DNA of 64,000 nucleotides, taken from NCBI GenBank assembly GCA_035255945.1, contig DATEZA010000123.1:16514-80513 (forward strand), read 5' to 3'. This stretch comes from JAJPHC01 sp035255945 (GTDB taxonomy: Bacteria; Acidobacteriota; Thermoanaerobaculia; Gp7-AA8). The position numbers and the translations under genes were made by a program. Under the pieces are notes generated by a model. The model saw only the letters and a list, made by a program, of their open reading frames with translations, had not been told where the DNA came from and did no database searches. Shown in pieces: positions 40,704 to 48,656 of the stretch. Every line of letters starts with the position of its first letter. Position 1 is the first letter of the stretch.

Positions 40704-42113
40704 TCATTCCGAGTACCAGTCGATGATGCGCGCGATCGCGCGCTGACACACTTTGCAGAACCCCACTTCATCGCGCGTAAACATCATGCAGTCGGTCTGC
40801 GGACGGAACAGCCCCTTCGCTTCGTAACCCGCCCCTTCGAAAGCGCCGACCTTGCCGGCGTACTTCTGATCGTGATCGAGGAACTTCGTCTCCCACACCT
40901 GCTCCTCGCGGAAGAGCGCATCCATCTCCGTCTCCGGACGATTCTCCGCGCGGATCTTGCGGCGCCGCGCCTGGATGTCGCGGCTGTGCTTCTCGAACTC
41001 TTCCTTGTCCCACGGCGTCGGCAGCGGCACGTCCTTGTCCACCATGTCGAACCACTTCGGATGCGCGCCGTTCGCGGTGATGTTCGGCTCCCACGGCTCC
41101 GGATGTTCCACGCCTGTTTCATACGCGACATCGGACGTGTAGTACTCGTCCGCCAGTCCGGCGAAGTGATGTCCGAACTCGTGCACGAACACATACTCCG
41201 CGAAGCCGGTATCGACCGCCGCCGTCGCCTGATCGTTGAAGATCCCGCCGCCACCGTACTGCTTCTCGTTCACCAGCACCTCGAGGAAGTCGTACGGCGC
41301 CGCCGACGCGACGTCGCGCAGCGCGCGATTGTCGAGCGTCAGCACGTACCGCTCCGAATCGAAGATGTTGTACTCGGTGCCGATCGTCGTGCGGCGATCG
41401 TCGCGGGTGCGCGGACGATGCACGCCGCTCTGCGACGACGGCAGATCGATCGCCCGCACGTTGAAGTTTTTCTTGTGCGACTTGAACGGCTCGGTGTCGA
41501 AGAGCTTCGCGCTCAGCCGCTGCACGTCTTTGTGGAACTTCGGCAGCTCCGCCTCGGTGTAGCCCTCGCCGATGATCAGCAGGTCGACCTTTTCCGATGC
41601 GGGTCCGTTCTCGAACACCGTCCACACTTTGCCGATCGGCTTCAGGTCCGCCTTGTTGACGAACTGCGAATCGGGATTGACGAGCGCCGACCAGAGCTGC
41701 TGAAACGCGTTCTGTTTGTCGCGCTTCTTCAGCACCACCTGCACCGGTTTGCGCGGCCACGGAAAGCGCACCGACTCGGTGAACGTGCCGGCGTGCTCCT
41801 TCGCATCGTCCGTCGTCTGCCACTCGCCGAACACAGACGCGAATCCGTGCGAGTAAATCACCTGATTCGTCGTGCGATCGATGACTTCGAAGTAGTAGTT
41901 GCCGAGGTTCGTCGTATCGATCAGATGAGTCCGCGAGCCGGACCATGGGCCGTCGGATACGACACGATCGAGCGCCACGATCTCCTCGCCGTGATTGCCC
42001 GTGTGGAAGTAATCGACGCGCATCGTTTTGTCGAGGAACAGGTCGTCGAACTTCGCTGCGCGCGCGGAGAATGCAAGCAGAAGTGTTGCGAGAATGATCC
42101 GAATTCGATGCAT
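40704..42113 (-). CDS. Secreted IgA-type peptidase, family M64
   Basis: A 469-residue exported zinc metallopeptidase. A signal peptide (MHRIRIILATLLLAFSARA) precedes an N-terminal beta domain (about 20-160) and the M64 catalytic domain. Visible motifs are LLIIGEGYTEAELPKFHKDV, the zincin motif HEFGHHFAGLADEYY with two zinc His, the catalytic Glu and a downstream ligand region, and a cysteine pair near the C-terminus (CMMFTRDEVGFCKVCQ). Targets are unknown. It diverges from the VWFA gene with 22 bp between starts. Confidence 0.85.
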   Translation of the reverse strand: MHRIRIILATLLLAFSARAAKFDDLFLDKTMRVDYFHTGNHGEEIVALDRVVSDGPWSGSRTHLIDTTNLGNYYFEVIDRTTNQVIYSHGFASVFGEWQTTDDAKEHAGTFTESVRFPWPRKPVQVVLKKRDKQNAFQQLWSALVNPDSQFVNKADLKPIGKVWTVFENGPASEKVDLLIIGEGYTEAELPKFHKDVQRLSAKLFDTEPFKSHKKNFNVRAIDLPSSQSGVHRPRTRDDRRTTIGTEYNIFDSERYVLTLDNRALRDVASAAPYDFLEVLVNEKQYGGGGIFNDQATAAVDTGFAEYVFVHEFGHHFAGLADEYYTSDVAYETGVEHPEPWEPNITANGAHPKWFDMVDKDVPLPTPWDKEEFEKHSRDIQARRRKIRAENRPETEMDALFREEQVWETKFLDHDQKYAGKVGAFEGAGYEAKGLFRPQTDCMMFTRDEVGFCKVCQRAIARIIDWYSE

Positions 42114-42135
42114 GAGTAAATTGTAGACTCGACGC

Positions 42136-43173
42136 ATGCGGGCACTCGTGCTATCTGTAATCTGCTGTCTGCTGTCCGGCGTCGCCGCCGCCCAGGTCAC
42201 CGAGAAGATCTCCGTCGAGCGCGTCATCGTCGACGCCCGCGTCACCGACGATCACGGCGACCCGATCACCGATCTCGAACCGAAAGACTTTCGCGTGAAG
42301 ATCGACGGCAAATTGGTGAAGGTCGAATCGGCCGAGTGGATCCCGGAGACCGCGGCCGCGCGCGGACTGGCGAGCATCGGCAAAACGCAAGTCGAGAATC
42401 CGAACCCCGATCAGCAGACCGCGCCCGCGGGACGCCTCCTCGTCTTTCTCATCCAGACCGATTTCGCGCGCAACAAGTTCCGCCTCGGCGGACAGATGAA
42501 AGTCATCAGCAACGCCGACGAGATGATCGAGTCGCTCGAGCCCGAGGACAAAGTCGCGGTGTTCCAGTTCGACTCACATCTCAAGTTCCGGCTCGATTTC
42601 ACCGACGACAAAGCGCGCGTGAAGAATGCGATCCGCGACGCGCTGGCGATCGACGAGCCGAACGAGCCGCCGACGGTGCCGAATCCGTCGTTAAAGCGGC
42701 ATCTCAACAAGGACGAGATGTTCCACGCGACGAAGCCGGAGATGGCGCTGCTCATCGTTGGCAACGCGCTCCGCTCCATCCCCGGTCCGAAGTCGCTCAT
42801 CCTCCTCGGATGGGGACTCGGTGAGCGCGTCAACGGCAGGATCATCATGCCGCGCGAGTATCCGATCGCGCGGCACGTGCTCGACGTCGCCCGCACCAGC
42901 GTGTTCTCGCTCGACGTCACCGAAGCCGATTACCACGATCTCGCGGTCGGCATGGCGCAGGCCTCGGGCGATACCGGCGGCTTTTACCAAAGCACGTTCC
43001 GCTTCCCGCAGATGGCGTTCGATCGTCTGAAGTCGACGCTGCAAGGTCACTACGAGCTCGAGGTGCACAAGCCGGAGAAGATCGTCCTCGGCACGCATCA
43101 CATCGAGGTCGATGTCGATCGGAAGAACGCGACGGTGATGGCGCGATCGACATACATCGAAGACGGCCAGTGA
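42136..43173 (+). CDS. VWFA-related Acidobacterial-type secreted protein
   Basis: A 345-residue exported protein with a von Willebrand A-like domain of the type first described from Acidobacteria. N-terminal block VERVIVDARVTDDHGDPITD then LEPKDFRVKIDGK, followed by FLIQTDFAR, KVAVFQFDSHLKFRLDFTDD, and SLILLGWGLGERVNG. The metal-site DxSxS is altered (QTDFAR), so metal binding is doubtful. The signal peptide (VLSVICCLLSGVAAAQ) is coded by a short-period repeat also seen at 24870. TAGACT lies 6 nt before the ATG (leaderless). Confidence 0.82.
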   Translation: MRALVLSVICCLLSGVAAAQVTEKISVERVIVDARVTDDHGDPITDLEPKDFRVKIDGKLVKVESAEWIPETAAARGLASIGKTQVENPNPDQQTAPAGRLLVFLIQTDFARNKFRLGGQMKVISNADEMIESLEPEDKVAVFQFDSHLKFRLDFTDDKARVKNAIRDALAIDEPNEPPTVPNPSLKRHLNKDEMFHATKPEMALLIVGNALRSIPGPKSLILLGWGLGERVNGRIIMPREYPIARHVLDVARTSVFSLDVTEADYHDLAVGMAQASGDTGGFYQSTFRFPQMAFDRLKSTLQGHYELEVHKPEKIVLGTHHIEVDVDRKNATVMARSTYIEDGQ

Positions 43174-43221
43174 TGCAGCACGGCGTGTCTCTTGCACATT
43201 TTCTTGTGCAGGAGGAATCAC

Positions 43222-43503
43222 ATGGCGTCGAAGTACGGCAAGAAGGCCTCGAAAAAAGTCGAAAAGGCGATGCACGAGCGCAAGCGCGGAACGCTGAAGA
43301 GCGGCAGCTCGGGCAAGAAGGTGAAGAGCCGCAAGCAGGCGATCGCCATCGGACTCTCCGAAGCGCGTCGCGAAGGCGCGAAGGTGCCGTCGAAGAAATC
43401 TTCGAAGAAGTCGGCGAAGAAATCGACTAAGAAATCTTCGAAGAAGTCGACGACGAAGAAGTCTTCGAAGAAGTCGGCGAAGAAATCTTCGAAGAAGAGC
43501 TGA
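43222..43503 (+). CDS. DUF6496-like basic protein with lysine-rich tail
   Basis: A 93-residue very basic protein. Residues 1-55 match the small DUF6496-like family (MHERKRGTLKSGSSGKKVKS, KQAIAIGLSEARREGAK). The tail is a run of KKSSKKSAKKSTKKSS repeats like eukaryotic histone H1 tails, hinting at nucleic-acid binding. ATG 43222 has AGGAGGAATCAC upstream. The tail-coding DNA also codes, antisense, for the end of the next gene. Confidence 0.8.
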   Translation: MASKYGKKASKKVEKAMHERKRGTLKSGSSGKKVKSRKQAIAIGLSEARREGAKVPSKKSSKKSAKKSTKKSSKKSTTKKSSKKSAKKSSKKS

Positions 43504-43852
43504 CGCCGCGGTAGTTCGTCAGCAGCGCGATCACTCCGATCAGCACACCGATGGCGATGAAGAAGTTCCGCGACTGAACGCCGCGGAAGAAATTCGCCAT
43601 CCACGGCAGCAGGATCAGCAGGATCGAAACGAGCGCTTCGATCGCGCCATGCAGCGGGAAGCCGATGATCTTTTTCGCGCCGAGCGGGAAGCGCGTCAGC
43701 ACCGTCATCAGGAAATGCACGGCGGCGAGGATGTAGCAGAAGATCGCCTGCTTTCCGGTGAATCCCGCCACGCCGGGACCGACGGCCAGGATGATGACCA
43801 TCGCGTAGTCGATGATTCCGTGCGAGACGGGGCCGAGTGTTCGAAGCAGCAT
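43427..43852 (-). CDS. Small polytopic membrane protein
   Basis: A 141-residue protein with four hydrophobic helices (YAMVIILAVGPGVAGF, AIFCYILAAVHFLMTVL, ALVSILLILLPWMANFF, FFIAIGVLIGVIALL). Function is unknown. The last ~25 residues are a Ser/Lys run encoded antisense to the lysine-rich tail of the convergent gene (77-nt overlap). It directly abuts the MBL gene, forming an operon. Confidence 0.65.
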   Translation of the reverse strand: MLLRTLGPVSHGIIDYAMVIILAVGPGVAGFTGKQAIFCYILAAVHFLMTVLTRFPLGAKKIIGFPLHGAIEALVSILLILLPWMANFFRGVQSRNFFIAIGVLIGVIALLTNYRGVSSSSKISSPTSSKTSSSSTSSKIS

Positions 43853-44884
43853 TCAGACCTCTCTTCCTTCGCCATGTTCGAGGATCGCGATGTTGGGATT
43901 TCCCGCCTCGCCGATCGCGCGGCGGAGATGCTCGATCGGTTCCAGCTCGCCGTCGTCGCCGAGATCGAACGTGCCGTAGTGAATCGGGATCGAAGTCTGC
44001 GCGCCGAGGATTTGGTGTGCGCGGACCATGTCGTCGGGCGACATGTGCATCGGCTGCATGAACCAGCGCGGCAGATACGCGCCGATCGGCAGCAGCGCGA
44101 CGCGCAGGTCCGGGAAGCGCGCTTTGATCTGCTCGAAGTGCGCGCCGAATCCGGTGTCGCCGGCGAAGTACGCGTTGCCTGAAGGCCCGCCGATCATGAA
44201 TCCGCCCCACAGGTTCGCATCGCGATCGGAGAGACCGCGCGAGCAGAAGTGGCGCGCCGGAACGAGCGTGATGTTCTGATGCGAGTCCCACCAATCGAGT
44301 GCGATCACGTTTCGGATGCCGTGGCGTTTCAGGAAGACATCGTTCCCCAGCGGCGTGATGATGCGCGGCCAGAACCGCTTGCGCAGCGCGTGCAGCGTCG
44401 GGAGATCGAGATGGTCGTAGTGGTTATGACTGACGAGCACGAAATCGATCGGCGGCAGATCGCGGAACCGAATGCCCGGCACGCGATGCCGCTTCGGTCC
44501 GGCGAACGCAAACGGCGAGCAGCGCTCCGACCAGATCGGATCGGTCAACATGTTGACGTTGTCCATCTGCAGCAGGAGCGTCGAGTGATTGATGAACGTC
44601 ACGCGCATCCGCCCGCCGCCCACCCGCTCCGGCGGCTTCTCCCCCGGCGCGTCGTCCACCCATTCGCGCCAGTACCCGTGATCGCGGTTGAGCATCCACT
44701 TGAGGAACGCGTCCCGGCCATGCTCCCCGCTCTCCGCGTTGAAGAACCTCTTCCCATCGAAGTGATCGCTCTCCGGTCCGCGGTAATGCGGCGCCGCGAT
44801 CAGCTGCTTCTCGATGACCTCAGCAAGCGCAGCCGCCCCCGCCACCCCGAACGCCGCGCGAATGATCCCCTTCATCGGTATCAT
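43853..44884 (-). CDS. MBL-fold hydrolase (NAPE-PLD/UlaG-like)
   Basis: A 343-residue metallo-beta-lactamase-fold enzyme. The metal-binding SHNHYDHLD motif is near residue 150, further His/Asp are in ARHFCSRG and YFAGDTGFG, and the final His is in IPIHYGTFD. The sequence resembles the N-acyl-phosphatidylethanolamine phospholipase D group, which has a hydrophobic N-terminus and GPKRHRVPGIRF-like block. A phospholipid substrate is inferred. Confidence 0.83.
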   Translation of the reverse strand: MIPMKGIIRAAFGVAGAAALAEVIEKQLIAAPHYRGPESDHFDGKRFFNAESGEHGRDAFLKWMLNRDHGYWREWVDDAPGEKPPERVGGGRMRVTFINHSTLLLQMDNVNMLTDPIWSERCSPFAFAGPKRHRVPGIRFRDLPPIDFVLVSHNHYDHLDLPTLHALRKRFWPRIITPLGNDVFLKRHGIRNVIALDWWDSHQNITLVPARHFCSRGLSDRDANLWGGFMIGGPSGNAYFAGDTGFGAHFEQIKARFPDLRVALLPIGAYLPRWFMQPMHMSPDDMVRAHQILGAQTSIPIHYGTFDLGDDGELEPIEHLRRAIGEAGNPNIAILEHGEGREV

Positions 44885-44895
44885 TCTCCGGCAGG

Positions 44896-44924
44896 TTGAC
44901 GCGACCTCGCGGGAGAAATACGAT
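44896..44924 (+). promoter_or_regulatory. Promoter of tRNA-Val
   Basis: TTGACG (-35, 44896-44901), 17-bp spacer, TACGAT (-10, 44919-44924); predicted start ~44931, 24 nt before the tRNA. Confidence 0.6.
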
Positions 44925-44954
44925 GTCCCGGTCGTTCGTTGACAGAGATCCCAT

Positions 44955-45030
44955 AGGCGCTTAGCTCAGTCGGTAGAGCATCACCTTCACACGGTGGGGG
45001 TCAACGGTTCGAGTCCGTTAGCGCCTACCA
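44955..45030 (+). tRNA. trnV: tRNA-Val (CAC)
   Basis: A 76-nt cloverleaf with encoded CCA. Acceptor AGGCGCT pairs with AGCGCCT, D-arm GCTC/GAGC, anticodon stem TCACC/GGTGG with loop TTCACAC (anticodon CAC, reading GUG), and T-loop GTTCGAG. It is the integration site of the island that follows: its 3' 45 bases are repeated at 53896-53940. Confidence 0.95.
44986..45030 (+). repeat. Attachment site attL (45-bp direct repeat)
   Basis: The anticodon loop to CCA of tRNA-Val, identical over 45 bases to 53896-53940. It marks the left junction of the island. Confidence 0.9.
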
Positions 45031-45044
45031 GATAACTCGTTGAA

Positions 45045-45083
45045 GCCGCTCAGGTTGCGCAGACCGGGCGGCTTTTTTTTGCC
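45045..45083 (+). terminator. Terminator after tRNA-Val (island-borne)
   Basis: AAGCCGC and GGCGGCTT pair around a loop of about 18 nt and are followed by eight T. It lies inside the island, which thus supplies a terminator in place of the native one now at 53959-53996. Confidence 0.65.
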
Positions 45084-45096
45084 TTCCTTCTGCCGA

Positions 45097-45118
45097 AAGT
45101 GTTCACGCAAGTGTTCAC
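45097..45118 (+). other. Putative recombinase arm-type sites, left end
   Basis: Two direct copies of AGTGTTCAC (45098-45106, 45110-45118) 70-90 bp inside attL, followed by CGGGTCGC. The same pair with the same following sequence type occurs inside attR. Direct repeats flanking the core are typical of arm-binding sites of tyrosine integrases. Confidence 0.55.
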
Positions 45119-45253
45119 CGGGTCGCGGTTGGGTCCGAGACCGCGTCGCATCCGGCGCTCTTTCCTGCGCGACGAACGACAAATCAAGTTGTTGCGAGAG
45201 CATCGGACTCTGTAATGATCGACTGACAATGCTTGCTCGCGCCGTGAGCTCCG

Positions 45254-47932
45254 TCAGCGCCTCTTCGCGGCCGGGATCACGTTGACTGTCGCGCTCCCGC
45301 TAGTCCTGCTGGAATCGTTCTCGATCATGATGGTGTAGGTCGTGGTTTGCCGAGGTGAGAGGCGCAACTGTCCTTGCAAAGGAACTGCGCCCACATCTGG
45401 CGTGATGACCACACGCGTGGCATCGAATGAGTTCCATTGCAGGAGTATCTGTTCGCCGCGTTGGATCGTGTCGGGAGTCACGATGATGGATCCTGAGACA
45501 GGTTTCGAGGCTGGCGCAGCGACAACGAGTGTTGCGGTACCTTGTGCATGATCCTGTCCGTTCGACACGGTTATTGTGTACGTCGTCGTCTCTAGGGGCG
45601 ATACGTCAACTTGGCCTGATGGTGCAACGAATCCAATTCCTGGTGTGATTTTGATTCGCGTAGCGTTGATACTTTTCCAGTCGAGATGAGCTGATTGGCC
45701 TGGCGCAATCGAAGCAGGTGAGACGCTCATTATTGCCGCCGGCGCCGCGTTTTGTGGAGCCACGCTGGCTTGCTGCCCTACGACCTGTGGTCGTTGGACG
45801 TCGAGCGTCACAGACGCTTTCGCCGGACGACCGCTTGCGCTCCAGCCTTGGAGGGTATACGTCGTCGTTTGTGTCGGTGCGACGGTGATCTTGCCGCGTG
45901 GCTCGACCGTGCCAACGAGCGGGTTGAGTGCCAGCGTGGTCGTATCAATCGACGACCAATCGAGGTGCGCTGTCTCTCCGCGCCTGATGATCCCAGGCGT
46001 GACGCCCATTTCCAAAGCCGCCGCCGCGTCTCGTGTCAGGAGATGCACGATGGCCTTTCCGTACACCTCGCCAGATGGCGTACCGTCAGCGTTCGGGGCG
46101 TTTCGTGCCTCGACCTTGACGAGGAAGCTCTTGCCGGCCGCGAATAGTTCTAGCGGAAGGGTGACGGTACCTTCGCGGGGGCCCACGCTTGGTGCCTTCG
46201 TGAACACGTTTCTTCCATTGATCGAGATGGTCCCGCCGTCATCCAGGGTGTAGTTCAGCCTTGCCTGCGTAACCGTGCGGTGTGCCGGTACGGAGCAGGA
46301 CGTCGAGTCCGATGTCAGTATCCCTACTCCTGCCTGTGTCTCAGCAGTGCAGGCCACGGCAAGGCCTGGAGGCGCAACTATCCCCGTGGGAGTAGCGGCG
46401 GGTTCGACGTGTACCGTTGCGGATGCCTGCGCGCTGTCGCCGGTATCGTTGCTGATGGTCATCGTGTACGTCGTCGTGGCGCGTGGTGTGACTTGGATCC
46501 TGCCGTGTAGGGGGACGATGCCGATGCTTGGCGTGATCACCACATGCGTCGCGCCAAAGGAGTTCCATCGCAGTTCCGGAACCGTTCCGTTGCGACTGAT
46601 GGTGTCAGGCGACGCGATGAGCGATCCTGTTACCGGGGCGACCTCGTAGTCGGCCGGTCGGTTCGTGACGGTGACCATTACTGCGCCGCGTGCGATGACA
46701 CCGTCGGCGTTCGTCGACACGATTTCATACGTTGTCGTAGCGCGTGGAGAGACGTCGATGCTGCCCGTCGGACCGACGATGCCGATGTTCGGGCTGATGA
46801 CGACATCCACGGCGTCGGTAGATGACCACGTGAGCTTGGCGGACCCTCCGAAGGTGATGGTGCCGGGTGATGCCGTCAGGCCACACGCCGGGAGGTGTTG
46901 CGTCGTTGCCGTGGCCGGTGCCGTGTGGAACCGCGGGGGTGCTACACGAGGTCGTCGCTCTTGGTGTAACGTGATCGCGCCTGCCAGTAAGAGCGTTACC
47001 AGCAACGCCATCAGCAGCGAGCGGCGCGGAAAAGCTGGTGGCGGCACAACGTCGCCATCGGTGACCTTAACCGTCGTCGCATCCTGAGTGATGGCTGGGG
47101 CGACGGTCGCTTTGGCGCTTCGGGCTGGTGGTAGTTCTCGGAGGGCCCGTCCAATATCAGCAGCAGAGTCGTATCGCTTGCGGGGTTCTTTTTGCAAGCA
47201 GCGAGCGACGATGTCGCCGACAGGCTCGCGAAGGGGGGCAGGGAATTCACAATTGATAGCGTGGATCGTGTGATATGGCGTTGCGCGATGAAACGGATGG
47301 CGTCCGGTAAGCGCTTCATAGAGGACGATACCGAATGAAAAAATATCCGTACGGTAATCGACTTTTTTCGAGGCGTCCGTTTGTTCGGGCGAGAGGTAGT
47401 CAATTGTTCCTACAATCGTGTTTGTCGTCGTAATCGTCGCGCCTTCGGTTCTTGCCAGTCCGAAGTCGACGATGCGCGCGCGGTCGTCCGTCCCGATCAT
47501 GATGTTCGCGGGTTTCAGATCGCGATGCATGAACCCCTTGCGGTGGAGTTCCTCAAGCCCATCGGCGACCTCACTCATCCAGCGGACGAGTTGGTCGTTG
47601 CTTGCCTTGCCGATGTGGTCGCGCAACGTCGTCCCGTCGATGAACTCCATGACGAGGTAGGGACGCTCGTGACCATCGTGCAGAAAGGCGCCAACGTCGT
47701 ATACGCTGACGACGTTCGGATGCTTGAAGGCCGCTCCGGCTTGTCCTTCGCGAACAAATCGTTGGATATCGTGGGGCGTGGTGCCCAAGAGGAGCTTGAT
47801 CGCAACATCGCGCTGGAGTTCGGCGTCTCTTGCTCGGTATACCTCGCCCATACCACCGGCGGGCAAGACATCGGTGATCTCAAAACGACCGTCGAGGCGC
47901 TCGCCGATCCGAAGCGTAGGAGTCTTGTCCAT
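45254..47932 (-). CDS. Receptor-type Ser/Thr protein kinase with Ig-like ectodomain
   Basis: An 892-residue Hanks-type kinase. Kinase domain at residues 15-265: glycine loop LPAGGMGEVY, Lys46, HRDLKPANIM (Asp138) and DFGLA (156-160). One membrane helix at 303-322. The exterior part has five homologous Ig-like repeats (about 351-422, 436-508, 640-711, 733-803, 812-885), each with a pattern of SP.TI..G, L.W.S, I.P.IG.V, G...VSP and TTTYT. A different beta domain (about 525-632, with two cysteines) splits repeats 2 and 3. It is predicted to sense an extracellular ligand and phosphorylate cytoplasmic targets. Location inside the island beside a defence-like NTPase is notable. Nothing else is obvious in the 192 nt upstream. 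Confidence 0.88.
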   Translation of the reverse strand: MDKTPTLRIGERLDGRFEITDVLPAGGMGEVYRARDAELQRDVAIKLLLGTTPHDIQRFVREGQAGAAFKHPNVVSVYDVGAFLHDGHERPYLVMEFIDGTTLRDHIGKASNDQLVRWMSEVADGLEELHRKGFMHRDLKPANIMIGTDDRARIVDFGLARTEGATITTTNTIVGTIDYLSPEQTDASKKVDYRTDIFSFGIVLYEALTGRHPFHRATPYHTIHAINCEFPAPLREPVGDIVARCLQKEPRKRYDSAADIGRALRELPPARSAKATVAPAITQDATTVKVTDGDVVPPPAFPRRSLLMALLVTLLLAGAITLHQERRPRVAPPRFHTAPATATTQHLPACGLTASPGTITFGGSAKLTWSSTDAVDVVISPNIGIVGPTGSIDVSPRATTTYEIVSTNADGVIARGAVMVTVTNRPADYEVAPVTGSLIASPDTISRNGTVPELRWNSFGATHVVITPSIGIVPLHGRIQVTPRATTTYTMTISNDTGDSAQASATVHVEPAATPTGIVAPPGLAVACTAETQAGVGILTSDSTSCSVPAHRTVTQARLNYTLDDGGTISINGRNVFTKAPSVGPREGTVTLPLELFAAGKSFLVKVEARNAPNADGTPSGEVYGKAIVHLLTRDAAAALEMGVTPGIIRRGETAHLDWSSIDTTTLALNPLVGTVEPRGKITVAPTQTTTYTLQGWSASGRPAKASVTLDVQRPQVVGQQASVAPQNAAPAAIMSVSPASIAPGQSAHLDWKSINATRIKITPGIGFVAPSGQVDVSPLETTTYTITVSNGQDHAQGTATLVVAAPASKPVSGSIIVTPDTIQRGEQILLQWNSFDATRVVITPDVGAVPLQGQLRLSPRQTTTYTIMIENDSSRTSGSATVNVIPAAKRR

Positions 47933-48124
47933 AGAGGAGCGCGAGGGATCCTACCGGAAATCCTGCACTCCGGCACTGCGGAATGCGGATCTTCGCACTT
48001 GGTAGCTGACGCGTAACCCAGGCTACGGTCAGTGTCGCCCCGTCACAGCCGCGTTCGTGGAAACCGATCAGACGAGCGCCTGTAAAACGGCGTCCAGCGC
48101 CTCGGCACTAGCGATGCCGCGCGG

Positions 48125-48508
48125 TTGCTCGGCATGACGCGCGGCCGACTGGAACGCGAAGCGCGACGCGACCAGGAAGACGCGTACCGCATCAACGGCC
48201 GCTGGCGCTTCACGTGGCGACAGGTCGCCTACCTCGCGCTGCGGCAGTGGTCGCTCGCGCACCTTCACGAGGCGCTCGGAACGGACGCAGCGAGCGTTCT
48301 GCCGTCGCTGCTCGCGTTGCGCACGATTTCCGTTCGGCTACCCGAGTACCTCGTGCGGGCCATTGAACACTCGGCCGTAAGCGACGACACCACGATGGAC
48401 GACTGGCTGCACCATGAGTTGGTCGACTTCGCCGGCACCGTGGTTGATCAGATGGAGCGCGTTGCGCCTGGTTTTCGTCGCGCGTACATCTTTCCGGGCA
48501 ACGAGTAG
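48125..48508 (+). CDS. Small DNA-binding-like protein
   Basis: A 127-residue protein starting at TTG 48125 or ATG 48134. The N-terminal part (LLGMTRGRLEREARRDQEDA then YRINGRWRFTWRQVAYLAL) looks like the wing and second helix of a MerR/excisionase-type HTH; in-frame codons upstream (TSDAAR) extend the HTH to a stop at 48083, but no normal start is found there, so the gene may be 5'-truncated. The second half (TISVRLPEYLVRAIEHSA, TTMDDWLHHEL) resembles a ribbon-helix-helix or coiled segment. It could regulate the NTPase or act as a recombination directionality factor. The assignment is weak. Confidence 0.5.
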   Translation: MLGMTRGRLEREARRDQEDAYRINGRWRFTWRQVAYLALRQWSLAHLHEALGTDAASVLPSLLALRTISVRLPEYLVRAIEHSAVSDDTTMDDWLHHELVDFAGTVVDQMERVAPGFRRAYIFPGNE

Positions 48509-48656
48509 CCGCGCGCCGTCACCGAATCTACTCTAAGTAGAATTGGCTGCGCACGTGATCCACTGCGTGTGGACGGGCGAACTTCACCTCGTCGAGTTGG
48601 CGTCCTACCAGCTAAATTTATGTAGAACATGCGCATCACGCGCATGGAGGAACTAC

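Noticed and set aside
43380..43500. Short direct repeats resembling a satellite or CRISPR
   Set aside because: They are in-frame codons for a lysine-rich tail of a supported protein.
45031..45253. Integrase remnant at the left island end
   Set aside because: No frame shows the R...HxxR...Y signature; only short basic peptides are seen.
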